Shown here: positions 5,472 through 12,287 of the stretch, piece after piece | Layout of the letters: each line of letters starts with the position of its first letter | How positions within the stretch are numbered: the first letter of the stretch is position 1 | Assembly: GCA_015487405.1 (NCBI GenBank) | Contig: WFPV01000040.1 | Coordinates: 1-15,413, forward strand | From: Aquifex sp. | Lineage (GTDB): Bacteria; Aquificota; Aquificia; Aquificales; Aquificaceae | DNA: 15,413 bases | Direction of reading: 5' to 3' | Notes under the pieces: model-generated | Seen by the model: only the letters and a program-made list of their open reading frames with translations | Databases searched by the model: none | What the model was told of the DNA's origin: nothing | Program-made: the position numbers and the translations under genes

Positions 5472-6743
5472 ATGCTCTGGTTTTACCTTTTCATCCTTTC
5501 CATAGGAGTAGGAGGCTTTTTTGCCTTACTGGTTGCCATAGCGAGAACTCCTGTTCTTGCCAATTTATTCCCGGAAAAATACTTTTATCACGGGCTTGTG
5601 GGACACGTAGACAGTGCTCTCATAGTCGGTTTATACGCTTTCCTTATCTTTCTATGGCACAGAATATTTAAAAAAGAAGAGAAAATTTACGAGGTTTCGC
5701 TCAGTTTTTTGGGATTCTTACTAATATTCTTTTCGGCGTTAACGGGGCAAGGTAAAGCGTTGTGGAATAACTATGTTCCCACCATTATTCATCCTGTTTT
5801 CTTTATGGGGTTAGTTCTGTTTTTCTCAGGTGTATTTGTTACAGCTTTACGTTTCCTTTCCAAGGCCATTCGTTCTTTATACCTTGGGAATGCTCTTGAG
5901 TCCATTTTGGGAATCTCAGTTATAAACAGCATTCTTTTACCGGTTTCCTTATTGGTTTCTTACGCAGTAGTAGATAAATCTTTAAAAGAGTATGGATTTT
6001 TTGAAAATCTATTTTGGTTTCCAGGGCATATACACCAATTTGTTAACGCTTGTCTTTTAATAGCCATTTGGATTCTGTTGTATAAAGAAAAAGTTTTTAA
6101 CCTTCGGTTCTTAAATTACTTGCTTGTAGTTTTCCCAATAACTCTTTTTTTAGCTCAGTTTTACGTAGAACCAAAGTCTGAATTGGGGCTTGACCTCACT
6201 AAGATGGCTTATGCCGTAGGAATAGGGCTTCCCACTATAGCTTATGGAGTGATGCTCCTTGTTAACAGCTTGAAAGTTTGGGACTTTGAGAGGAGTGTTA
6301 TAAAGCTTTCAATACTTATATACTTTTTTGGGGCTTTCATGGGTTACATGGGTGTGGGAATGGATCTGCGCGTTCCAGCTCACTATCACACGGTTATAGC
6401 GAGCATTCTTGTTGGGATAATGGCATTAACTCTTCTACTTTTAAAAGAGTTTGGGTTTATAAATGATGTTCCTAGGCTAATTAAATTTATTCCCTTTTTC
6501 TATGGTTTTGGAATGCTTCTTTTTGTCTCTGGACTGTTCTGGGCAGGTTTATTTGGAACTCCCCGGAAGATGCCGGGAACAGACTACATAACTAATGCTA
6601 AGGTTTATCTGTTCATGGCTATTATGGGTTTGGGGTCTATTCTTTCTGTTATAGGGGGAGCTTCATTTGTGCTTTACGTCCTAAAGAGTATCCTGTGGAG
6701 AAAAAAGGATGAAAAAACGAGAGGAAGAACAAAGGAAGCATAG
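5472..6743 (+). CDS. Divergent heme-copper oxidase subunit I homologue lacking a full CuB site
   Basis: Polytopic membrane protein of 423 residues with about twelve predicted helices, as in subunit I of heme-copper oxidases and NO reductases. Matching motifs by position: helix II GLVGHVD (H45, low-spin heme ligand type); helix VI WFPGHIHQF (H186 aligns with the first CuB ligand of WFFGHPEVY); helix X PAHYHTV (H304 and H306, the HxH pair for high- and low-spin hemes); and GLFGTPRKMP, like the usual FGMPRR loop before helix XI. Missing: the His-His pair of helix VII (no HH occurs in the protein) and the helix VI Tyr, which is F190 here. It is also shorter than typical subunit I. The start has GGTGAGG four bases upstream. 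No subunit II (CuA) gene is in the window. It could be a heme-carrying assembly protein, a sensor or an unusual reductase. Confidence 0.8.
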   Translation: MLWFYLFILSIGVGGFFALLVAIARTPVLANLFPEKYFYHGLVGHVDSALIVGLYAFLIFLWHRIFKKEEKIYEVSLSFLGFLLIFFSALTGQGKALWNNYVPTIIHPVFFMGLVLFFSGVFVTALRFLSKAIRSLYLGNALESILGISVINSILLPVSLLVSYAVVDKSLKEYGFFENLFWFPGHIHQFVNACLLIAIWILLYKEKVFNLRFLNYLLVVFPITLFLAQFYVEPKSELGLDLTKMAYAVGIGLPTIAYGVMLLVNSLKVWDFERSVIKLSILIYFFGAFMGYMGVGMDLRVPAHYHTVIASILVGIMALTLLLLKEFGFINDVPRLIKFIPFFYGFGMLLFVSGLFWAGLFGTPRKMPGTDYITNAKVYLFMAIMGLGSILSVIGGASFVLYVLKSILWRKKDEKTRGRTKEA

Positions 6744-6825
6744 TATAATCTTGGGTATAGTCTTAGCTCTTTTGGCTGTTCTGGCATACGTTGTAATAAT
6801 AGTTGCTGTATATATGCTAAAATAG
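6709..6825 (+). CDS. 38-residue single-span membrane protein, candidate small oxidase subunit
   Basis: Short gene overlapping the end of the oxidase-like gene by 35 bases in another frame. The product has a charged N-terminus (MKKREEEQRKH) and one uninterrupted helix of about 24 hydrophobic residues (12-36), then Lys and a TAG stop. GTGGAG lies eight bases before the ATG, with an additional AAGG close by. Size and topology resemble subunit IIa of ba3-type oxidases (about 34 residues) and CcoQ-like peptides. The resemblance is in layout, since such short proteins carry little diagnostic sequence. The next gene starts seven bases after its stop, so it fills what would otherwise be a gap. A real gene is likely; the subunit role is inference. 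Confidence 0.65.
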   Translation: MKKREEEQRKHSIILGIVLALLAVLAYVVIIVAVYMLK

Positions 6826-6832
6826 TAATGTT

Positions 6833-7231
6833 ATGTATGAGCTACTAACCATATTGAGCTTAATAACCATAGGATCGAGCGGTTTGTTAATACTAACTGG
6901 ATTGATTTTAATAAAACTCGGACTGCGAGATTGGCATAAAAGGGCTATGCTCACCGCTTCCTTCCTTGCTCTAATTTTCGTTATTCTTTACGTTATAAAG
7001 TCATCTCTATATCCTCCCAGGCACTATACGGGTAATTACAAAACGCTTTATTACTTTATCCTTTGGTCTCACACAATTCTTGCTATAGTGAACTTCCCGT
7101 TGGCGGTTTACACGGTTTACTTAGGTCTTAAGGGAAAGTTTGATAGGCATAGAAAAATAGCTCCTATGACTGCCGCGGTATGGATATACGTTGCGGTAAC
7201 GGGATGGATGATATACTTTTTCTTAAACTAA
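6833..7231 (+). CDS. DUF420 membrane protein, CtaM/YozB type
   Basis: Membrane protein of 132 residues with four predicted helices. The conserved pattern of DUF420 is present: SSGLLILTGLILIK in helix I, W34-H35-K-R-A-M, a loop with P61-P62-R-H64, then SH80-TILAI, FPLAVYTVYLGL, and a D104-R-H106-R-K-I-A loop before the last helix with W117 and TG. The four spaced His residues suggest heme or metal contact. Staphylococcal CtaM of this family is needed for active aa3-type oxidase, so a role in oxidase assembly fits the neighbours ctaA, ctaB and the oxidase-like gene. The ATG at 6833 lacks a Shine-Dalgarno and follows the 38-residue gene closely, suggesting coupling. Confidence 0.88.
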   Translation: MYELLTILSLITIGSSGLLILTGLILIKLGLRDWHKRAMLTASFLALIFVILYVIKSSLYPPRHYTGNYKTLYYFILWSHTILAIVNFPLAVYTVYLGLKGKFDRHRKIAPMTAAVWIYVAVTGWMIYFFLN

Positions 7232-7244
7232 TACGGAGGGAATT

Positions 7245-7727
7245 ATGAAAAAACTTCTCTTAGGTTTACTTTTCTTTGCTTCCTTGAACTTCGCCCTTGA
7301 TTTTGCCTGTGTGGATTCTCAAAAAATAGTGACCCAATCCAAATACGTAGCTAAAGCTCAGAAAGTGTTCAGAACACTTATGGAAAAATATCAAAAGAAG
7401 CTTATTGAAAAACAGAGAAAGATAGAGCAACTCAGGAAGGAATTACAACATGGCTTTCTGTCCGAATCTGCGAAGAAGAAAAAGGAAGATGAGATTCAAA
7501 GGCTTGAAAGGGAAATAAGGGAACTCCAATTAGAAGCTCAAGAGCAGCTAAATAGAAAAAAAGAAGAACTTGAGGAAAAAGTCTTTAAAAAAGTTCAAGC
7601 AGTTGTTAAAGATGTGGCAAAGAAAAAGAAGCTAAAAGTTGTTTTTGACTGTGCTGCAATGATTTATTATGAACCTAAGGTAGATATAACCTCTGATGTT
7701 TTAAAAAAACTTGACGCCTCCAAATGA
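7245..7727 (+). CDS. OmpH/Skp-like periplasmic coiled-coil protein
   Basis: Exported protein of 160 residues. A signal peptide (1-18, cleavage plausible after FA) is followed by the Skp-type start CVDSQKIVTQS, a long charged coiled coil (about 35-128, tentacle-like) and a short C-terminal beta part (KVVFDCAAMIYYEPKVDIT). Skp holds unfolded outer-membrane proteins in the periplasm, and the length fits. It has two cysteines, C22 and C136, in the two segments that form the beta body in Skp, so a disulfide is possible. CGGAGGG four bases before the ATG gives a good start. The stop overlaps the Nudix gene start (ATGA). It is not next to bamA or lpxD, where skp usually lies in proteobacteria. Confidence 0.85.
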   Translation: MKKLLLGLLFFASLNFALDFACVDSQKIVTQSKYVAKAQKVFRTLMEKYQKKLIEKQRKIEQLRKELQHGFLSESAKKKKEDEIQRLEREIRELQLEAQEQLNRKKEELEEKVFKKVQAVVKDVAKKKKLKVVFDCAAMIYYEPKVDITSDVLKKLDASK

Positions 7728-8128
7728 GGAGGGAATTTTCTGCCGGGGGAGTTCTCTTTAAAGATAATTTGGTCTTACTAATTCAGAATTCTTCAGGCGT
7801 ATGGACTTTTCCCAAAGGTGTAATTGAAAAGGGAGAAACTCCCGAGCAAGCGGCTCTTAGAGAAGTTTACGAAGAGACGGGTATAAAAGGAGAAATCTTG
7901 GATTATATAGGCGAAATCCAATACTGGTATCAACTACACGGAGAGAAAATCTTTAAGAAGGTGAAGTACTACCTTATGAGGTATATAGAAGGAGAGCCAA
8001 AGCCTTCCTGGGAAGTAAAAGATGCTAAATTCATTCCTGTAGATACTGCAAAGAGGTTATTAAAGTATAAGGGGGACAAAGAAATATTTAAGAAAGCCTT
8101 GGAGCTTAAACAGAAACACGGGCTTTAG
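7724..8128 (+). CDS. Nudix hydrolase, probable Ap4A hydrolase
   Basis: Hydrolase of nucleoside-diphosphate-linked compounds, probably diadenosine tetraphosphate. The 134 residues hold a perfect Nudix box: G32-x5-E38-x7-R46-E47-V48-x-E50-E51-x-G53-I54, preceded by WTFPKG. The N-terminal SAGGVLF segment and the later IQYWYQ and KYYLM strands are typical of the bacterial asymmetric Ap4A hydrolase branch. An Aquifex aeolicus protein of this kind has, as I recall, a solved structure. Translation is probably coupled to the preceding gene through the ATGA overlap, as no Shine-Dalgarno precedes the ATG. The last 23 bases overlap the 3' end of the opposing flavoprotein gene. Confidence 0.92.
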   Translation: MRREFSAGGVLFKDNLVLLIQNSSGVWTFPKGVIEKGETPEQAALREVYEETGIKGEILDYIGEIQYWYQLHGEKIFKKVKYYLMRYIEGEPKPSWEVKDAKFIPVDTAKRLLKYKGDKEIFKKALELKQKHGL

Positions 8129-9260
8129 CTCTTTTTTCCTCTTCTATTTTTGGAAGGGTTGGGTCCTCTCGCTTGCCCGTTAGCATTTCTAAAAGCTCTT
8201 TAACGGAAATAATTCCCTGATACTTTAACCAGTGTCCGTTAGCTCCGCTTATGAATATTCCTTCCTCGTAATCTCCAAGCCACGCTAATCCCAGCCTATC
8301 CGCTATGCAGAATCCCACCTTCTTTGCCTCTTCTCCTTTGTTGCAGGGAACTACACAATGGGAGACACATCCCTTCCATCCGTTGTAACCGCTAAGAAGT
8401 TTCTCTATAAAGGGAGTCCTTATTACCCTAAGTGGATAACCTACCGGTGACTTAAAGAGCATGATATCTTCCTCTTCTAAGTTCGTAACGAGCTCTTTGT
8501 ATATCTGTGGAGCATCACACTCGTGGGTGGCTATAAACCTCGTTGCCATCTGAACACCTGCAGCCCCCATTTCTATAAACTTTTTAATATCCTTGTAGCT
8601 CCAGACTCCGCCCGCTACTATAACGGGAATGTCTCCCCACCTTTTTGTTTCTTCCAACACCGAAGGTAATAAATTTTCCAATTGATTTTCAGATTTAAAA
8701 CATTCTTCATACTTAAATCCTTGGTGTCCTCCGGACTTTGGCCCTTCCAAGATTACCGCATCGGGAAGTCTGTTGTAGCGTTTTTTCCAGGTTCTACATA
8801 TTAGGTTCAACGCCCTCGCGGAAGAAACAATAGGGACTAACGCAACATCGTATCCTTCCACGTATTGGGGAAGTTTAAGAGGGAGTCCAGCTCCTGATAT
8901 TATTAGGTCTGCTCCAGCTTCTGCGGCATCTCTTGCTACTCTTCCATAATCCGTTATCGCCGCAAGTATGTTAACACCTATAGTTCCTCTTCCTTTGGAT
9001 ATTTCTTTAGCGTCCCTTATTATCTTTTTAAGGGCTTCCGGATGATGAGTATTTATTGAACCTATTGGTCTTCCAAATTTATCCCTCTTAACAAGGTGTG
9101 GATGTCTGTATCCTGTCCCTACCGCAGAAACTACGCCTACTGCACCTTCCCTCGCAACGTGTCCGGCGAGGTTTTCCCAAGAAAGCCCAACTCCCATTCC
9201 ACCTTGAATTATGGGAATATCAACTTCTATGTGCCTTATCTTTAACTTTGGTAAGTCCAT
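8106..9260 (-). CDS. Nitronate monooxygenase / 2-nitropropane dioxygenase family flavoprotein with C-terminal Cys cluster
   Basis: FMN-dependent TIM-barrel oxidoreductase of 384 residues (YrpB/NPD family, related to enoyl reductase FabK). Visible are the N-terminal PIIQGGMG loop, the EGPKSGGHQG segment (172-181) with the usual active-site His179, the phosphate-binding VIVAGGV (213-219) and GAAGVQMATRF (232-242). Beyond the barrel, about 290-384 is an extension with four cysteines, C298, C302, C306 and C318, spaced C-x3-C-x3-C-x11-C, which could hold an Fe-S cluster or zinc. The physiological substrate is unknown. ATG at 9260 has AAGGAGAGG five bases upstream. The gene is monocistronic here, divergent from folK and convergent with the Nudix gene. 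Confidence 0.85.
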   Translation of the reverse strand: MDLPKLKIRHIEVDIPIIQGGMGVGLSWENLAGHVAREGAVGVVSAVGTGYRHPHLVKRDKFGRPIGSINTHHPEALKKIIRDAKEISKGRGTIGVNILAAITDYGRVARDAAEAGADLIISGAGLPLKLPQYVEGYDVALVPIVSSARALNLICRTWKKRYNRLPDAVILEGPKSGGHQGFKYEECFKSENQLENLLPSVLEETKRWGDIPVIVAGGVWSYKDIKKFIEMGAAGVQMATRFIATHECDAPQIYKELVTNLEEEDIMLFKSPVGYPLRVIRTPFIEKLLSGYNGWKGCVSHCVVPCNKGEEAKKVGFCIADRLGLAWLGDYEEGIFISGANGHWLKYQGIISVKELLEMLTGKREDPTLPKIEEEKRAKARVSV

Positions 9261-9280
9261 ACTAACCTCTCCTTAATTGT

Positions 9281-9309
9281 TTATGTTATTAATATACGCA
9301 AATTAGAAT
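9281..9309 (+). promoter_or_regulatory. Candidate folK promoter with very short leader
   Basis: TAGAAT at 9304-9309 and TTATGT at 9281-9286, a 17-base spacer. The expected transcript start is about three bases before the GTG at 9319, and no Shine-Dalgarno is present. It lies in the divergent spacer with the flavoprotein gene. Confidence 0.35.
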
Positions 9310-9318
9310 AAATTTGTT

Positions 9319-9795
9319 GTGATATACGTAGCCTTAGGGAGCAACGTGGGAGACCGTCTCCAATACCTGATAAGAGCTCTACAGGAAATAAAGAGTATAG
9401 CTGAAGTGAAAGCTGTCTCCACCGTTTACGAGTCAAAAGCCTGGGGCTATACAAACCAGGAGAACTTCCTCAATCTTGTTGCAAAGGTGGAAACCAGATT
9501 GGAGCCTCATACGTTTCTTCTAAACCTTAGAAGAATTGAAAGAATAGTCGGAAGAAAAGAACGTTTCAAATGGGGACCCCGGGAGATAGACATAGATATA
9601 CTCCTGTGGGGAGATAAAGTTATAAATTCCAAGATGCTCTGGATTCCCCACCCCTATCTGACGGAACGAGACTTCTTTCTCTATCCTCTCTTGGAGCTTG
9701 ATGAGGATTTACTCCATCCTGTTAGCGGAAGATCTTTAAAGGAATACAAACCTAAAAATCTCCTCCGTCCTTTCTGTTACATAATTAATTTTTAA
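9319..9795 (+). CDS. folK: 6-hydroxymethyl-7,8-dihydropterin pyrophosphokinase (HPPK)
   Basis: Transfers pyrophosphate from ATP to 6-hydroxymethyl-dihydropterin in folate synthesis, in the cytoplasm. The 158 residues match the family size. Motifs: ALGSNVGDR at the N-terminus; ESKAWGYTNQENFLN; GRKERFKWGPREIDIDIL with the two Mg-binding aspartates D91 and D93; and PHPYLTERDFFLYPLLEL. The start is GTG at 9319 and gives the expected N-terminus; no upstream in-frame alternative fits better. It is the first gene of a two-gene unit with the NtrC-family regulator, which begins two bases after its stop. No other folate genes lie nearby. Confidence 0.95.
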   Translation: MIYVALGSNVGDRLQYLIRALQEIKSIAEVKAVSTVYESKAWGYTNQENFLNLVAKVETRLEPHTFLLNLRRIERIVGRKERFKWGPREIDIDILLWGDKVINSKMLWIPHPYLTERDFFLYPLLELDEDLLHPVSGRSLKEYKPKNLLRPFCYIINF

Positions 9796-9797
9796 AT

Positions 9798-11126
9798 ATG
9801 GAAAAGATTTTAATTGTAGACGACGAGGAGACGATACTAAGTTCCCTCGCAGGAATATTAGAAGAAGAAGGATACGAGCCTCACCTATCTAAAACATTAA
9901 AAGAAGCGGAAGGAAAAATAAAGGAAAACTTTTACCCCGTTATCGTCCTTGATGTTTGGATGCCCGACGGTGATGGAATAGTGTTTATAGAAAAGATAAA
10001 AGAACTATCACCGGATAGTGTAATAGTCGTTATAACCGGGCACGGTAGTGTTGAACTTGCGGTAAAGGCTATAAAGAAAGGTGCTTACGAGTTCTTAGAA
10101 AAACCCTTCTCCGTTGAAAGATTTTTATTAACTGTAAAACATGCCTTTGAGGAGTTTAGAAAGACCAAGGTATTGGATGAAGAGATAGAATTCATAGGCG
10201 AGCATCCAAAGATAAAAGAAATTAAACGACTTATTCCTAAAATTGCAAAAAGTAAAGCTCCCGTTTTAATTCAAGGAGAAAGTGGAACGGGAAAGGAGAT
10301 AGTGGCAAAGCTCATTCATAGACATTCTGGGAGGAAGGGACTTTTTGTTGACCTAAATTGTGCTGCATTTCCTTTGGAACTCTTTGAGAGTGAGCTTTTT
10401 GGACATGAAAGAGGAGCGTTTACGGGCGCAGTTAATAGAAAAAAGGGAAAATTGGAGCTTGCGGACGGAGGGACTCTCTTTTTAGACGAGATAGGAGAGC
10501 TTGAGCCAAAAGCTCAGGCTAAACTGCTTAGAGTTTTAGAAACTGGAAGTTTCACAAGACTCGGAGGAACGCAAAAGATAGAAGTTGATGTAAGAGTGAT
10601 TTCTGCAACTAATAAGGACTTAAAAAAGGAGGTTCAGAAGGGAAACTTCAGGGAAGACCTTTTTTACCGTATATCTGTTTTCACGCTAACTCTTCCTCCA
10701 CTTAGGGAACGTGGTAAAGACATAATACTTCTTGCAGAATACTTCTTAAAAAAGTTTGCTAGAGAGTATAAGAAGCACTGTTACGAGCTTACGGAAGATG
10801 CAAAAGAAAAATTATTGAATCATCCCTGGAAGGGAAATGTCAGAGAACTTAAAAATCTAATAGAGAGGGCTGTTATTCTCTGTGAAAAAGAAAAGATTTC
10901 TGCAGAGGACTTAGGCTTATGGGAAGAAAGTTATAACAATCTTTCTTTTCTATTAGAAATCAAAAACTTTAAAGAAGCAAAAAAGGAGTTTGAGAGAGTA
11001 TATTTAACAAAGAAATTAAAAGAGTATAACTACAATCTCAAAGAAGTTGCTAAAAATATAGGACTTGACCTATCAAATTTATATAGAAAAATCAAAGCTC
11101 TTGGCTTAACAATTCATCAGGATTGA
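9798..11126 (+). CDS. NtrC-family sigma-54-dependent response regulator
   Basis: Phosphorylation-controlled activator of sigma-54 RNA polymerase, 442 residues in three domains. The receiver (1-122) has D8-D9, phosphoacceptor D52, T80 and K102. The AAA+ domain (about 131-370) has Walker A GESGTGKE (160-167), the sigma-54-contacting GAFTGA loop (206-211), Walker B GGTLFLDE (224-231) and the REDLFYRISVF region (285-295). The C-terminal Fis-type helix-turn-helix lies at about 412-437. All catalytic and contact residues are intact. It resembles the A. aeolicus NtrC4 group, but which paralogue it is cannot be fixed here. No histidine kinase and no convincing sigma-54 promoter was seen in the window, so its signal and targets are unknown. 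It overlaps the opposing rsmE end by 21 bases. Confidence 0.95.
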   Translation: MEKILIVDDEETILSSLAGILEEEGYEPHLSKTLKEAEGKIKENFYPVIVLDVWMPDGDGIVFIEKIKELSPDSVIVVITGHGSVELAVKAIKKGAYEFLEKPFSVERFLLTVKHAFEEFRKTKVLDEEIEFIGEHPKIKEIKRLIPKIAKSKAPVLIQGESGTGKEIVAKLIHRHSGRKGLFVDLNCAAFPLELFESELFGHERGAFTGAVNRKKGKLELADGGTLFLDEIGELEPKAQAKLLRVLETGSFTRLGGTQKIEVDVRVISATNKDLKKEVQKGNFREDLFYRISVFTLTLPPLRERGKDIILLAEYFLKKFAREYKKHCYELTEDAKEKLLNHPWKGNVRELKNLIERAVILCEKEKISAEDLGLWEESYNNLSFLLEIKNFKEAKKEFERVYLTKKLKEYNYNLKEVAKNIGLDLSNLYRKIKALGLTIHQD

Positions 11127-11795
11127 AAGTATAGCTACGCTTGCCGTTTCCGTTCTAAGAGTGTAAGGCTCTAAAAGGACTGACTTGAAACCTCTACCTC
11201 TGAGCAAATTACCTTCTTTTTCAGAAAAACCACCCTCTGGTCCTACAATTACTGAAAATGAATTTGCTTTTAAGTTTACATCTTTTACACTTAATCCTTC
11301 ATAAAAATTATCCAAAAGCAAGTTTTCCTCCATAGTTGGTTCTAAATCTGTTAGATTTACAGGCTCCTCAATTTTCATAGGGATTGTTCTTCTAGATTGT
11401 TTCATAGCTTCAATAACTATCCTTTTCCATTTATCTATACGTTTTAAAATAGCTTCTTTTTTCCTAAAACTTCTTTCTGAAATTACAGGGACTAACTTTT
11501 CAGCTCCAAGTTCGGTAGCTTGCCTTACTATTAAATCCATAGTTTTTAAGTCCTGTGTTATGCATTGGTATAAAGTTATAGATTTTAACGGCTTTTTAAC
11601 TTTTAACTTTTCAATAATTTCACAGATTATAGTATTTCTATCTTCATATGCAATTTTACATTTGTAGAGCTCACCATGGTAAATAACTCCAAAAATTTCA
11701 TTTTTTTGTATTCTTCTCACTCTAAAGTGCTTTACTTCTTGCTCGCGTAATATAAGTTTATTACCTTTCTTTTCCTCCGAATAAAAGATATGCAT
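11106..11795 (-). CDS. rsmE: 16S rRNA (uracil-1498-N3)-methyltransferase
   Basis: SAM-dependent SPOUT-class enzyme that methylates U1498 of 16S rRNA. The 229-residue product has an N-terminal PUA-like domain (about 1-68, beginning MHIFY with the HFRVRR segment) and a trefoil-knot methyltransferase domain. The diagnostic motifs are QATELGAEKLVPV (92-104), EAMKQSRR (129-136), VGPEGGFS (184-191) and the knot end LRTETASVAIL (213-223). The start is ATG at 11795 with no Shine-Dalgarno, only an AT-rich upstream stretch. It is transcribed alone, divergent from the Mut7-C gene. Confidence 0.95.
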   Translation of the reverse strand: MHIFYSEEKKGNKLILREQEVKHFRVRRIQKNEIFGVIYHGELYKCKIAYEDRNTIICEIIEKLKVKKPLKSITLYQCITQDLKTMDLIVRQATELGAEKLVPVISERSFRKKEAILKRIDKWKRIVIEAMKQSRRTIPMKIEEPVNLTDLEPTMEENLLLDNFYEGLSVKDVNLKANSFSVIVGPEGGFSEKEGNLLRGRGFKSVLLEPYTLRTETASVAILSILMNC

Positions 11796-11861
11796 TTTGT
11801 TTAATTTACATTAAAAGATTTTTTATTCTGTTATTTAATTTTTCGCAGAAATTACAAAAAC
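11796..11861. promoter_or_regulatory. Divergent AT-rich promoter region between rsmE and the Mut7-C gene
   Basis: This 66-base spacer separates two divergent genes that both lack Shine-Dalgarno sites. It is very AT-rich with several -10-like hexamers (for example TAAATT on the minus strand about ten bases before rsmE). A unique promoter cannot be chosen by eye. Confidence 0.35.
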
Positions 11862-12287
11862 TTGGAGAAGTTAGCACGCTGGCTCAGGTTTCTCGGTTAT
11901 CCCGCTTACACCATCAAGGGAAAAGTAAGTCTAAAGAAACTAAAGCCCGACGCAGTTTTCATAACCACCTCAAGAAACTGGTTTGAAAGACTTAGAAAAA
12001 TTGGTTACGAAGTTTTTCTAGTTCCGAGACACGATTTTGAATACCAGCTCTGCTCCGTAATAAAACACTACAACCTTAAGCCTGAGCTATCCCTGAGTTT
12101 GTGTGCTTACTGCTCATCACCGCTGCGAAAGGTTTCTAAGGAAGAGATAAAGGATAAAATTCCTCCAAGAGTTTACGAGGAGGCATATGACTTTACCGTA
12201 TGTCCAGACTGCGGAGCAATATTTTGGAAGGGCAGTCATTACGAAAGGATGAAAACCAAGCTTGAGGAAATCTTAAAGAAGTGCTAA
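11862..12287 (+). CDS. Mut7-C RNase-domain protein with zinc ribbon, start uncertain
   Basis: Member of the Mut7-C family, thought to be PIN-fold RNases with a zinc ribbon; the biological role is not established. Visible are KLARWLRFLGYPAYTI, a PDAVFITTSRNW segment, and the C-terminal zinc ribbon C81-x2-C84 ... C114-x2-C117 ending in FWKGSHYERM, the family signature. At 141 residues it is slightly short, and the family's N-terminal strand with its conserved Asp is missing if TTG at 11862 is the start. The frame stays open upstream to 11805 without ATG, GTG or a better TTG, so either a rare codon is used or the N-terminus is reduced. The last 15 bases overlap the opposing gcvPA end. Confidence 0.8.
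   Translation: MEKLARWLRFLGYPAYTIKGKVSLKKLKPDAVFITTSRNWFERLRKIGYEVFLVPRHDFEYQLCSVIKHYNLKPELSLSLCAYCSSPLRKVSKEEIKDKIPPRVYEEAYDFTVCPDCGAIFWKGSHYERMKTKLEEILKKC

Noticed and set aside
6781..6830. TGGCATA...TTGCT as sigma-54 promoter for the DUF420 gene
   Set aside because: The spacing between the two elements is far too long, and the stretch codes for the 38-residue protein.
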